Below are positions 1-9,519 of a DNA stretch of 48,018 bases, piece by piece. The stretch is from Prochlorococcus sp. AG-355-I20 (GTDB taxonomy: Bacteria; Cyanobacteriota; Cyanobacteriia; PCC-6307; Cyanobiaceae), in the NCBI GenBank assembly GCA_003280895.1, contig QCDM01000009.1, positions 1 to 48,018 of the forward strand. Direction: 5' to 3'. A model generated the notes under the pieces. The model made no database searches and had not been told where the DNA came from. It saw only the letters and a list, made by a program, of their open reading frames with translations. The translations under genes and the position numbers were made by a program. Each line of letters starts with the position of its first letter. Position 1 is the first letter of the stretch.

Positions 1-1
1 A

Positions 2-874
2 TTAGAAAATGAAATAGATAATAATCGTCTTGAATTAATTGATAGTGGAGAACCTATTGGGATGAATGAAGAAGCTACCGCAGTTAGAAAAAAGAAAAAT
101 GCAAGTATAAACGTTGCAATGGATTTAGTAAGAAATAATCAAGCTGAAGCTGTCTACTCAGCGGGTAATTCAGGCGCCATGATGGCTTCTGCCATATTTA
201 GGATTGGCAGATTGAAAGGGATTGAGAGACCAGCTATAGGAGCATTGTTTCCAACAAGGGATCAAACTCGCCCGGTATTGGTTTTAGATGTCGGTGCAAA
301 TACTGATTGTAAGCCATCTTATCTGCATCAATTTGCTCTTCTAGGTAATATTTATGCAAAAGATGTCCTACAAGTTCAAAAACCAAAAATTGGCCTTTTA
401 AATATTGGAGAAGAAGAATGTAAAGGTAATGATTTATCCCTAAAAACATTTGAATTATTATCTTCTGAAAAAAGTTTTGATTTTGGAGGTAATTGTGAAG
501 GGCGAGATGTATTATCAGGTAGTTTCGACGTTGTAGTCTGTGATGGATTTACTGGAAATATATTATTGAAATTTCTTGAATCTGTGGGAGGAGTTTTATT
601 AGATATTTTGAGATCTGAGCTGCCACGTGGAAGGCGGGGGAAAGTTGGTTCAGCTTTTTTAAAAAGTAATCTACTCAGAATTAAGAAAAGGTTAGATCAT
701 GCTGAACATGGAGGAGCTTTATTACTAGGGGTTAATGGTATTTGCGTTATTGGTCATGGAAGTAGTAAATCTTTATCAGTAGTTAGTGCTCTTCGCTTGG
801 CTCACTCTGCAGTCAATCATGGTGTTATGGACAATTTAAATCAACTGCAAAAGCTTCAAGTTTTAAATTCATAA
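2..874 (+). CDS. plsX: Phosphate acyltransferase PlsX (5' partial)
   Basis: The frame is open from base 2, so the true start lies before the window; an internal ATG at 62 is not the start. PlsX converts acyl-ACP to acyl-phosphate, the first step of the PlsX/PlsY route to phosphatidic acid at the membrane surface. Family-like segments are visible: SAGNSGAMMA, the LDVGANTDCKP stretch, CDGFTGNILLK and the C-terminal GGALLLGVNGICVIGHGSS. The C terminus is complete and the stop is TAA. It heads a plus-strand lipid cluster with fabH, fabD and plsC, the usual neighbours of plsX. A short inverted repeat lies between it and fabH. Assignment is secure; only the N-terminal part is missing. Confidence 0.95.
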   Translation, partial: LENEIDNNRLELIDSGEPIGMNEEATAVRKKKNASINVAMDLVRNNQAEAVYSAGNSGAMMASAIFRIGRLKGIERPAIGALFPTRDQTRPVLVLDVGANTDCKPSYLHQFALLGNIYAKDVLQVQKPKIGLLNIGEEECKGNDLSLKTFELLSSEKSFDFGGNCEGRDVLSGSFDVVVCDGFTGNILLKFLESVGGVLLDILRSELPRGRRGKVGSAFLKSNLLRIKKRLDHAEHGGALLLGVNGICVIGHGSSKSLSVVSALRLAHSAVNHGVMDNLNQLQKLQVLNS

Positions 875-883
875 AACATATTG

Positions 884-903
884 AGTCAAATTTATGTTTG
901 ACT
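884..903. repeat. Inverted repeat between plsX and fabH
   Basis: AGTCAAA and TTTGACT form a perfect 7-bp stem around a 6-base loop (TTTATG). It lies 10 bases after the plsX stop and 25 before the fabH start. The stem is AT-rich and has no clear U-tract behind it. It could be a weak attenuator, an mRNA processing or stability element, or a regulator site; the sequence alone does not decide. Confidence 0.45.
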
Positions 904-927
904 TATATAAGTAACTAAAAAATTCTT

Positions 928-1935
928 TTGGAAGGAATAAATTTTAATCAGATTGGAGTGTCATTCAAGGGAAGCGGAAGTTATGTACCTGATCAAATCC
1001 TAACAAATCAAAAAATTAGTCAAAAGGTTGATACAAATAATGAATGGATACAATCTAGAACTGGCATTTCTGAGAGAAGAATCTCTAGCGTAGAAGATAA
1101 TGTTACTGAGATGGGTTATAAGGCTGCTCTAAACGCTATAGAAATGGCTAATTGGGATATTAAAACAATTGATTTGATTGTTTTAGCTACTTCTACTCCG
1201 CATGATTTATTTGGATCAGCCCCATCCATTCAAGCTAAATTAGGGGCAGCTAATGCTGTAGCTTTCGATTTAACTGCAGCTTGTAGTGGTTTTTTATTTG
1301 CCCTAATAACAGCCTCACAATTTTTAAAAGGGGGTAGTTTTAAAAGGGCTATTGTTATTGGAGCAGATCAATTATCAAGTTTTGTTGATTGGAAAGATAG
1401 AAGAAGTTGTATTCTCTTTGGAGATGGTGCCGGTGCATTAGCAATTGAAGCCACAAATGAATTTGATAATTTTATAGGTTTTGATATGAGAACTGATGGG
1501 GAAAGAGGTTCTTTTCTTAATCTTCCATCAAAAAAGAATAAGGATTCAATAGTTGATGAAATTGACTTTTTAAGTGGAGGTTTTTCTTCAATTCAAATGA
1601 ATGGTCAGGAAGTTTATAAATTTGCAGTTAAAGAAGTTCCCCTAATTCTTGAAAAGTTGTTTAAAAAAATGAAATATAATTCTGATCAAGTTGATTGGCT
1701 CTTGCTGCATCAAGCTAATCAAAGAATATTGGATTCTGTAGGAGAAAGGTTAAAAATTCCCAGAGAAAAGATTCTTAGTAATTTAGAAAAATATGGCAAT
1801 ACGTCAGCAGCAACAATTCCACTAATGATGGATGAGGCTGTAAGAGATAATAGAATTAAACAAAATGATATTATTGCTACAAGTGGTTTCGGTGCTGGGT
1901 TAAGTTGGGGAGCAGCCCTAATTAAATGGGGTTAA
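928..1935 (+). CDS. fabH: Beta-ketoacyl-ACP synthase III (FabH)
   Basis: FabH condenses acetyl-CoA with malonyl-ACP and so starts each round of type II fatty-acid synthesis. The catalytic triad is intact: Cys119 in LTAACSGF, His261 in LLHQANQ and Asn291 in YGNTSAA. The length (335 residues) is normal for the family. The start used is TTG at 928, because the protein from there aligns with the family N-terminal GSGSYVP region; no good Shine-Dalgarno is visible. A GTG at 958 would give a slightly shorter protein. fabD follows 18 bases later, so the two are probably cotranscribed. Confidence 0.95.
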   Translation: MEGINFNQIGVSFKGSGSYVPDQILTNQKISQKVDTNNEWIQSRTGISERRISSVEDNVTEMGYKAALNAIEMANWDIKTIDLIVLATSTPHDLFGSAPSIQAKLGAANAVAFDLTAACSGFLFALITASQFLKGGSFKRAIVIGADQLSSFVDWKDRRSCILFGDGAGALAIEATNEFDNFIGFDMRTDGERGSFLNLPSKKNKDSIVDEIDFLSGGFSSIQMNGQEVYKFAVKEVPLILEKLFKKMKYNSDQVDWLLLHQANQRILDSVGERLKIPREKILSNLEKYGNTSAATIPLMMDEAVRDNRIKQNDIIATSGFGAGLSWGAALIKWG

Positions 1936-1953
1936 AAATACAATAGGATCATT

Positions 1954-2850
1954 ATGACAGTTGCATGGGTATTCCCTGGACAGGGTTCACAAAAGATTGG
2001 CATGGCAAAACAAATTGAAAATTTGCCGAACACAAAAGAGAGGTTTACTTATGCTTCTGAAATATTTGAGAGAAATTTATTTGAAATTTGCCAGTTAAAT
2101 TCTGATCCAACAAATCCTCTTAGTGATTTGAATAATACAAGAAATACACAAATCTGTCTTTTTTTGGTTGAATCAATTTTATTAGATGCCTTAAAAGAAA
2201 ATGGTTTTAAACCAACTTATGTTGCTGGGCACAGTCTGGGAGAAATAACTGCATTATATTGTGCTGATGTTTTTTCATTCGAAGATTGTGTTTCTCTTAT
2301 AAAAGAAAGGTCTCAATTAATGGTCAATGCTGGGAAAGGATCTATGGCAGCAGTAATTGGTTTTGATAGAAATCAACTTGATTTATTAGTGCAAAAAATT
2401 GATGATATCGTCATTGCTAATGATAATAGCTCTTCCCAAGTTGTCTTATCAGGATCTTCTGAAGCCTTAGATAATTTATCCAAAGAAATTGCTTGTAAAA
2501 GATTCTTGAAATTAAATGTTTCAGGAGCATTTCATTCGCCTTTTATGAATGAACCCTCATCAAAATTTTGTGAGTATTTAAAAAAGATTAAATTTAACTA
2601 TCCCTCTTTCCCTGTAATAAGTAATTATGAACCTTCACTGTGTAGCGATCCAAACGAGCTTAAAATTAGATTAGAAAAGCAAATGTGTAATGGAGTGAGG
2701 TGGCGAGAAACTATGGATTTAATGGCAAAAGATAGTGATCTTCATATTGTCGAAATTGGCCCTTCTAATGTACTAAGCGGTTTAGGAAAAAGACATCTTA
2801 AAGATGTAAAAATTTCTCAAGTTTCATCTTCTGATCAAATTTCTTATTAA
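1954..2850 (+). CDS. fabD: Malonyl-CoA:ACP transacylase (FabD)
   Basis: FabD moves malonyl groups from CoA to acyl carrier protein, supplying the extender for fatty-acid synthesis. It shows the FPGQGSQ N-terminal motif, the nucleophile Ser94 in GHSLGE, Arg119 in KERS that holds the malonyl carboxylate, and His194 in GAFHSPFM. At 298 residues it is full length. It lies between fabH and plsC, with only 5 bases before plsC. fabG and acpP, often next in such clusters, are not here and must be elsewhere. Confidence 0.95.
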   Translation: MTVAWVFPGQGSQKIGMAKQIENLPNTKERFTYASEIFERNLFEICQLNSDPTNPLSDLNNTRNTQICLFLVESILLDALKENGFKPTYVAGHSLGEITALYCADVFSFEDCVSLIKERSQLMVNAGKGSMAAVIGFDRNQLDLLVQKIDDIVIANDNSSSQVVLSGSSEALDNLSKEIACKRFLKLNVSGAFHSPFMNEPSSKFCEYLKKIKFNYPSFPVISNYEPSLCSDPNELKIRLEKQMCNGVRWRETMDLMAKDSDLHIVEIGPSNVLSGLGKRHLKDVKISQVSSSDQISY

Positions 2851-2855
2851 TTTTT

Positions 2856-3476
2856 ATGAAAAATCATACTATTCAAAAATTAATCTATGAATTAGTTAGC
2901 AAGCTTTTTGTATTTCCTATTTATAAATTTGTATTTAAAGGTCATTTAATAGGTAGAGACAATATTCCGCAAAAAGATTCCTTTATTATGGTTTCTAATC
3001 ATGGTTCTTTACTTGACCCTCCTTTGTTAGGTCATGCCCTTGGACGTAATATATCTTTTATGGCCAAGGCAGAGCTTTTTAGAATCCCTTTCCTCGGCTT
3101 TATTATCAAGGCTTGTGGAGCGTATCCTGTAAAAAGAGGAATTGCTGATAAAAACACAATTAAAACAGCATGTAAGAAATTATCAGATGATAATTGTATT
3201 GGAATTTTTATTGATGGCACTCGTCAAAGAAATGGTCGAGTGAATAAGCCCAAACAAGGTGCAGCATTATTAGCTTTTAAAAATCAAAAATTATTATTGC
3301 CCGTTGCAATAGTTAATTCACATAGACTAATAAGATTTAGATCCTTTATTCCTTTGTTTTCAAAAATAGTTATTAAAGTGGGGAAACCTATTCAACCTCC
3401 ACAAAGTTCATCGAGACATGATCTAAATTCTTTAACAATGCACCTTCAAGATAAAATTAATAATTTGATTGGATGA
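2856..3476 (+). CDS. plsC: 1-acyl-glycerol-3-phosphate acyltransferase (PlsC)
   Basis: PlsC acylates lysophosphatidic acid to phosphatidic acid at the inner membrane. The HX4D catalytic pair is His49 and Asp54 in SNHGSLLDPP. The third acyltransferase motif reads FIDGTRQRNGR at residues 118-128, with Asp120 where most members have Glu (EGTR), a conservative change. Length is 206 residues. It is the last gene of the plsX-fabH-fabD-plsC run and converges on tsaB with 4 bases between the stops. The family is clear; acyl specificity cannot be read from sequence. Confidence 0.88.
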   Translation: MKNHTIQKLIYELVSKLFVFPIYKFVFKGHLIGRDNIPQKDSFIMVSNHGSLLDPPLLGHALGRNISFMAKAELFRIPFLGFIIKACGAYPVKRGIADKNTIKTACKKLSDDNCIGIFIDGTRQRNGRVNKPKQGAALLAFKNQKLLLPVAIVNSHRLIRFRSFIPLFSKIVIKVGKPIQPPQSSSRHDLNSLTMHLQDKINNLIG

Positions 3477-3480
3477 ATAT

Positions 3481-4134
3481 TTAGTTAATTGGAGAAATAG
3501 GGTAAAGAGGCAAAACTTTTCTCCAGGAATCCATATTTGAATTTAATAAATTTTTATTTGATAAATCTAATAGTTCTTTCAAATCTTTTTTATCATCATA
3601 AGTAGCTTCAAAAGAAAGTTCTTTACTATCAAGCTTTTTGACAACTTTTGGTAAAATCGTTTCTCGAATGATTAGATCCGAGGAGTTTTTTTCGTTACCA
3701 CAAATTTCATATTTACCTGCAATAAAACCCTTACGCTTTAAATTTTTAAAAATATAGAATGATTTTTTGTTTTTTAAGATATTATTTTTTGATGCAATTC
3801 TTTTTGCCATTATTTCAAATGAACTAAAACTTTCTAGAGGGCAATTTATTTGTTGTGAGATAGTTCTTGCTAAAACTACAATTAGTCGTGAAGCATTAAA
3901 ATTTGCTGGCCCTATGCTGACAGATAACTTATTTATTTTTTGTAAATTTTCTTTGGAAATGAATTTGTTAAGATCGTTTATTAAGTTGTTGCAAAGGTCA
4001 TTATCAAATTTTTTGATAAATAATTCATCAGATTCTAGGTCATTGTTTTTTCTATACCCAAAGCCAAAAGAATTATCTGTGCTATGAATCACTAATGTAG
4101 AGTAATTTTCTCTTTGATTGAGTTTATTTGTCAT
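3481..4134 (-). CDS. tsaB: tRNA t6A synthesis protein TsaB (YeaZ-like)
   Basis: TsaB is the non-catalytic ASKHA-fold partner of TsaD in making N6-threonylcarbamoyladenosine at position 37 of ANN-decoding tRNAs. The N-terminal segment TLVIHSTDNSFGFGYR corresponds to the usual LAIDTATEACSVA start of the family, and SIGPANFNASRLIVVLA to the usual GPGSFTGLRIG loop. The protein is 217 residues, strongly diverged and Lys/Asn-rich, as is common in low-GC picocyanobacteria. It sits 9 bases downstream of ycf34 on the same strand. Family membership rests on these two segments plus length. Confidence 0.75.
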   Translation of the reverse strand: MTNKLNQRENYSTLVIHSTDNSFGFGYRKNNDLESDELFIKKFDNDLCNNLINDLNKFISKENLQKINKLSVSIGPANFNASRLIVVLARTISQQINCPLESFSSFEIMAKRIASKNNILKNKKSFYIFKNLKRKGFIAGKYEICGNEKNSSDLIIRETILPKVVKKLDSKELSFEATYDDKKDLKELLDLSNKNLLNSNMDSWRKVLPLYPISPIN

Positions 4135-4143
4135 CTATTACCT

Positions 4144-4395
4144 TTAAACAGGTAATTCCATACCTGGATTAAACTTAGACCATTTACCAAATTCATTTTC
4201 AAAACTTTCACAAGATTGAACATCCCAATCAGTTTTATAATCACCATTATTGTCTTTAACTATATTGACATGAATGAATGGTTTTTTTGCTTTAAAATCA
4301 GGGAGATCACAAATATGATCAACACCATGATTATCCTCAACATCATGATATGTGATACATCTATCAACCCATTTACAGTTGATGCAAATGCACAT
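4144..4395 (-). CDS. ycf34: Ycf34 iron-sulfur protein
   Basis: The start is ATG at 4395, giving an 83-residue protein beginning MCICINCKW. An upstream extension to 4464 is open but would run through the start of the opposite gene and adds no family sequence. Cys2, Cys4, Cys7 and Cys13 form the N-terminal cysteine cluster of Ycf34, a protein of cyanobacteria and red-algal plastids. From family knowledge, Ycf34 binds an Fe-S cluster and affects photosynthetic electron transport, but its biochemical role is not settled. Only 14 bases separate its start from that of the divergent CCA-adding enzyme gene. Confidence 0.8.
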   Translation of the reverse strand: MCICINCKWVDRCITYHDVEDNHGVDHICDLPDFKAKKPFIHVNIVKDNNGDYKTDWDVQSCESFENEFGKWSKFNPGMELPV

Positions 4396-4409
4396 AATTA
4401 ATAAATAAT

Positions 4410-5627
4410 ATGAAAAATAGCTTTCACACAGATCATACACTAATAATTGATGAATTAGAAACAAGTATAAAATTTCATAATTTGGATTTAATCTTAGGTT
4501 TTTTACCTAAAGGATCATATTTGGTTGGTGGTTACATAAGAGATATTATTTTGGGAAGAAAAACTGAAAAGTTAGATGTTGATATTGTGGTACCTTTAAA
4601 TGCAATTGAAATTGGTAAAAAGATTGCAGATAATATTGGATCAAAATTTATAATTTTAGATAAAAAAAGAGAAGTAGTAAGAATTATTCTTAATAATATT
4701 TATATTGATATTGCTAATCAAGTTTCATCTTCCATAGAAGGAGATTTATGTTCTAGAGACTTTTCGATCAATTCAATTGCTTTTTTATTTGATAAGAAAA
4801 GTTTGTTTGATCCATTGAATGGTCTTAAAGATCTTGAGATTTCTTTGCTTAGAACACATTCTGAAAACAATTTATTAAATGACCCTTTACGAATTTTAAG
4901 ATGTTTTCGATTTGTTTCAGAATTGAATTTTAAAATTGATTTAAGATTAGTTGATTTTATAAAAAAAAATAAAAGGAACTTATATCTTGCCGCAAAAGAG
5001 AGAATTACTTATGAAATACAGAAAATAGTAAATGGAGCAAATGCTCTTGATGCAGTATTGTTGATAAAAAAATTAAATATATTTGATACTAAAAATTTAA
5101 TTGAAGATTCTTTTTTTTTGGATTTAGAGAAAATTAATTATGGAGAACTTGATCAGGAAGAAAAAGATAAATATTTACCATCATTTTTTATTGCTCAAAT
5201 CTTAGATGTTGTAACTTTAGAAAAACTGAAATTTAGTAAAGCTGATATTGCAAAAACTAAGTTATTTCGAAAATGGCACGTTTTCTTGAAAAACAAAAAT
5301 ATCTCTCAGTTAGATGAATTTGACAGATTTAAACTACATCAAGAATTAGAAATGTTTCTGCCATCTTTTATTTTTTATTTACCTCAAAACTTACAATTAG
5401 ATTGGCTTCACAGATGGCGTGACAACGATGATAAATTATTTCATCCCTCAAACTTAGTTAATGGTGATGTAATTAAAAAAAATTTGGAAATCAAGGATGG
5501 ACCTATCTTGGGAGAGCTTTTAGAGTATCTTTCTAAAGAACTTGCATATAAGAGATTGAATAATTTTGATGAAGCTATTTATAAAGCAAAGCGATGGATT
5601 GAACAAAATGCGCCAAAATGTGATTAA
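4410..5627 (+). CDS. cca: CCA tRNA nucleotidyltransferase / poly(A) polymerase family
   Basis: This class II nucleotidyltransferase adds or repairs the 3' CCA end of tRNAs; poly(A) polymerases belong to the same family. The active site is visible as GG at 40-41 in LVGGYIRD and the metal-binding LDVDIV pair Asp56/Asp58. RDFSINSIAF and DPLRILRCFRFVSEL follow and are typical of the neck and head region. At 405 residues the length is normal and there is no HD domain. The ATG at 4410 leaves just 14 bases to the divergent ycf34 start. CCA addition is the likelier role because I see no second candidate in the window. Confidence 0.88.
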   Translation: MKNSFHTDHTLIIDELETSIKFHNLDLILGFLPKGSYLVGGYIRDIILGRKTEKLDVDIVVPLNAIEIGKKIADNIGSKFIILDKKREVVRIILNNIYIDIANQVSSSIEGDLCSRDFSINSIAFLFDKKSLFDPLNGLKDLEISLLRTHSENNLLNDPLRILRCFRFVSELNFKIDLRLVDFIKKNKRNLYLAAKERITYEIQKIVNGANALDAVLLIKKLNIFDTKNLIEDSFFLDLEKINYGELDQEEKDKYLPSFFIAQILDVVTLEKLKFSKADIAKTKLFRKWHVFLKNKNISQLDEFDRFKLHQELEMFLPSFIFYLPQNLQLDWLHRWRDNDDKLFHPSNLVNGDVIKKNLEIKDGPILGELLEYLSKELAYKRLNNFDEAIYKAKRWIEQNAPKCD

Positions 5628-5651
5628 ATACACATAGCTTAGTTTTGTTTA

Positions 5652-5665
5652 GAAGTTCAGACTTC
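5652..5665. repeat. Small inverted repeat upstream of the RRM gene
   Basis: GAAGT-TCAG-ACTTC is a perfect 5-bp stem with a 4-base loop, 20 bases before the start of the RRM protein gene. It could be a leader hairpin or an operator; the short stem makes chance occurrence possible. Confidence 0.35.
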
Positions 5666-5685
5666 AAAATCATTTTTAAAAATTT

Positions 5686-6105
5686 ATGAGTATTCGCATT
5701 TACATTGGCAATTTACCACAAGGATTTAATCCAAAAGAATTTGATACACTTTTAAAGTCAGTTTCTGACTCGATTAGATTTAAAGCAGTTTTAGATAAGG
5801 AAACTAAGGAATGCAGGGGGTTTGGTTTTGCGACTTCTAATAATGAAGATAATGCTAATTTATTAATTCAAAAATTAAATGGTTTTGAATTTAATGGTTC
5901 TAAATTAAGAGTAGAGCTATCAGAAAAGAAAGATTCTGCTTCAAATAAAAGAAATAGTGGAAAATTAAATAAGAATAAGAAGAGGAAAGACTTTAAGAAA
6001 ATTGTTCACAGTGATGCTCCTAATTTAGAAGCTCCTGATCCAAGATGGGCAGGAGAACTATCTAAATTAAAAGATTTGTTGGCTAATCAGAAGACTCCTG
6101 CTTAG
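5686..6105 (+). CDS. RRM-domain RNA-binding protein
   Basis: A single RNA recognition motif covers about residues 3-80: RNP2 is IYIGNL (5-10) and RNP1 is CRGFGFATS (about 43-51). It is followed by a Lys/Asn/Ser-rich basic linker (about 81-108) and a distinctive tail with PDPRWAGELSKLKDLLANQ. Typical cyanobacterial cold-induced Rbp proteins carry a Gly-rich tail or none, so this is a different subtype. Targets are unknown; a role in RNA metabolism is inferred from the domain alone. The gene ends directly against the convergent phytoene synthase gene. Confidence 0.82.
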   Translation: MSIRIYIGNLPQGFNPKEFDTLLKSVSDSIRFKAVLDKETKECRGFGFATSNNEDNANLLIQKLNGFEFNGSKLRVELSEKKDSASNKRNSGKLNKNKKRKDFKKIVHSDAPNLEAPDPRWAGELSKLKDLLANQKTPA

Positions 6106-7014
6106 TCATTTAATTCGAGAAATTAAAAAAGATATAGGAATTTCAAAAGCTTTTACTGAATTTTTTACAAAAGCTCTATTATTAAAGACATCATAATCTA
6201 GCCTTTCTATAGAATCTAATATTCCTCTGTAAAGACGTAAGGATGTCCAAACAGGCCATCTCGCGTCAGATGATAACCATTTGATACCATCTTCAGATTT
6301 CTGGAACCAATCGCGAGCCCTGGTTAATTGAAATTTCATTAGTGCTTTCCATTGTTTGTTTATTTCACCTTTTAAAAGTTTTTCTTCAGAATAATTGAAT
6401 TTTTCAATATCTTCTTGAGGAAGATAAATTCTGCCTCTTTGCCTATCTTCGCCGACATCTCTTAATATATTTGTTAATTGATTAGCTATACCTAAAGCTA
6501 TAGCGGCTTCTGAGGGGTCAGGTTTAGCACTCCATGGAGCGGATGTGTAAGCACTATCAATCCCCATGACATTCTGAGTCATCAAACCAACTGTCCCTGC
6601 TACTCTATAACAATAGAGTTTTAATTCATCAAAATCTTTGTATCTAAATTTATTAAGATCCATTCTCTGGCCATCTATCATGTCTAGATAAGGTTTAATA
6701 CTTTGTGGATATTTTTCGATGGTGTCTAGTAGAACGGCATCTAATTCCGATTTAATCTTGCCTTTAAAAACATTCTTTGTATTTTCTTCCCATGCATTTA
6801 AATTTTCTGCAAGTTCATCTTGCGATTTAGTTGAAGCTTCTAAGCTATCCATTATTTCATCTGTTCTTCTACACCAAACATAAATAGCCCAAATAGCTTT
6901 TCTTTTCTCTACAGGTAGCAGAAGTGTTCCCAAGTAAAAAGTTTTAGCCCATTTTTGGGTTTCTTTTCGGCATATCTCGTATGCTTGGTCTAGTTGAGAA
7001 ATTGAATTTTTCAA
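6106..7014 (-). CDS. crtB: Phytoene synthase
   Basis: Phytoene synthase joins two geranylgeranyl diphosphates into 15-cis-phytoene, the committed step of carotenoid synthesis. Both Asp-rich diphosphate-binding motifs are present: DEIMD at 52-56 and DVGED at 186-190 within NILRDVGEDRQRGRIYLP. Length (302 residues) is normal. It lies 40 bases downstream of phytoene desaturase on the same strand, giving the usual cyanobacterial pds-pys pair. The gene is also written pys. Confidence 0.96.
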   Translation of the reverse strand: MKNSISQLDQAYEICRKETQKWAKTFYLGTLLLPVEKRKAIWAIYVWCRRTDEIMDSLEASTKSQDELAENLNAWEENTKNVFKGKIKSELDAVLLDTIEKYPQSIKPYLDMIDGQRMDLNKFRYKDFDELKLYCYRVAGTVGLMTQNVMGIDSAYTSAPWSAKPDPSEAAIALGIANQLTNILRDVGEDRQRGRIYLPQEDIEKFNYSEEKLLKGEINKQWKALMKFQLTRARDWFQKSEDGIKWLSSDARWPVWTSLRLYRGILDSIERLDYDVFNNRAFVKNSVKAFEIPISFLISRIK

Positions 7015-7054
7015 AAAGTTTTAGATGAATTTTTAAATTACTGGAATGTAAATC

Positions 7055-8497
<1,443 letters not shown>

Positions 8498-8545
8498 TTA
8501 AAGTTAGAACATAATAGTTTTTTTCGTTGATTATTTCGTAAAATT

Positions 8546-8893
8546 ATGGAAAAAATGCTTTTAAAATCGACTACTAGGCATGTAAGAATTTTTACTGCCG
8601 AAGTGATAGACGAGGAATTAAAGTTTCATCCCAATAAACTAACTCTTGATTTAGATCCTGATAACGAATTTATTTGGAACGAAGATTCTCTAAACAAAAT
8701 AAATGAAAAATTCAATGAATTAATAAAAGAGAGAGCAGGAAAGGATTTAGATGATTATGAACTTCGAAAAATAGGATCAGAAATTGAAGTTTTGATTAAG
8801 TTTTTGCTTCAAAATGGTCAGCTTAGCTATAACCCTGATTGTAGAGTAATGAATTATTCAATGGGTTTACCAAAGACAAATGAAGTGCTGTGA
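8546..8893 (+). CDS. ndhM: NDH-1 subunit M
   Basis: NdhM is an oxygenic-photosynthesis-specific subunit of the cyanobacterial and chloroplast NDH-1 complex on the stromal/cytoplasmic arm. The 115-residue protein has the family features [14 protein letters not shown] near the start and [23 protein letters not shown] near the end. Its stop overlaps the GTG start of the next gene by 4 bases (GTGA), which implies translational coupling. Assigned from the overall sequence pattern and length. Confidence 0.9.
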   Translation: MEKMLLKSTTRHVRIFTAEVIDEELKFHPNKLTLDLDPDNEFIWNEDSLNKINEKFNELIKERAGKDLDDYELRKIGSEIEVLIKFLLQNGQLSYNPDCRVMNYSMGLPKTNEVL

Positions 8894-9513
8894 ATAGATC
8901 ATCCTCAAATAGAAGGCCAAGAAGAGGCTCAAATAGAAGTTATTATCCACCAAATCCAAAGGACACAGATCCGTATGGTCAAAGAAGTAATAGATTACCT
9001 GCTTCTTCTGAACAAAAGATAAACCTTAGCACAGGAACCATTGCAGTACTTGCTGGTGTATTAATTTTAGGAGTTGGTATCGGAAGCGCTATTACCAGTA
9101 CAACTGATGGCGGGCAGGGAAATATAGCAAGTCAACAACAATTAGATATGGCTGTTCCAGATCCTGAATTTTGTAGACAATGGGGAGCTAGTGCTTTTGT
9201 GATTGATGTTGAAATGTATACGACTCTGAACCCATCTACGAGTTTTGTAACGCAACCAGCTCTTCAGCCAGGGTGTGTTATTAGAAGAGAGAATTGGACA
9301 GTGCTGCAAAAAGAGGGCGCAATTAGTAATGAAGATGTAAGAGAATGTAAGCAAAGGATGAATACTTTTGCTTATATTGGTTCTATAAGAGATAAGCCAA
9401 TAGTTAAGTGCGTTTATCAGACTGATGTAAATGAAAATAAATTTATAATAAAAGGTGAAGGACAAGCTGAAGACGGCGGTGTAGGCATTAACAGAGAAGC
9501 AATTCAGTTTTGA
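8890..9513 (+). CDS. DUF3172 single-pass membrane protein
   Basis: The start is GTG at 8890, overlapping the ndhM stop. The 207-residue protein has an Arg/Ser/Pro-rich N-terminal tail (1-43), one hydrophobic helix [20 protein letters not shown] (about 49-69), then a soluble domain with several Cys (for example [33 protein letters not shown]). This matches the cyanobacterial DUF3172 family, for which I know no established function. By the positive-inside tendency the basic tail is likely cytoplasmic and the domain lumenal or periplasmic. Coupling to ndhM suggests, but does not show, a link to NDH-1 assembly. Confidence 0.78.
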   Translation: MNRSSSNRRPRRGSNRSYYPPNPKDTDPYGQRSNRLPASSEQKINLSTGTIAVLAGVLILGVGIGSAITSTTDGGQGNIASQQQLDMAVPDPEFCRQWGASAFVIDVEMYTTLNPSTSFVTQPALQPGCVIRRENWTVLQKEGAISNEDVRECKQRMNTFAYIGSIRDKPIVKCVYQTDVNENKFIIKGEGQAEDGGVGINREAIQF

Positions 9514-9519
9514 TCGAAA

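Noticed and set aside
62..874. plsX starting at the ATG at 62
   Set aside because: The frame is open and reads PlsX-like sequence back to base 2, so the gene is cut by the window edge.
4144..4464. ycf34 from the far upstream start at 4464
   Set aside because: It would overlap the divergent gene and adds a non-conserved, hydrophobic N terminus; MCIC at 4395 is the family start.
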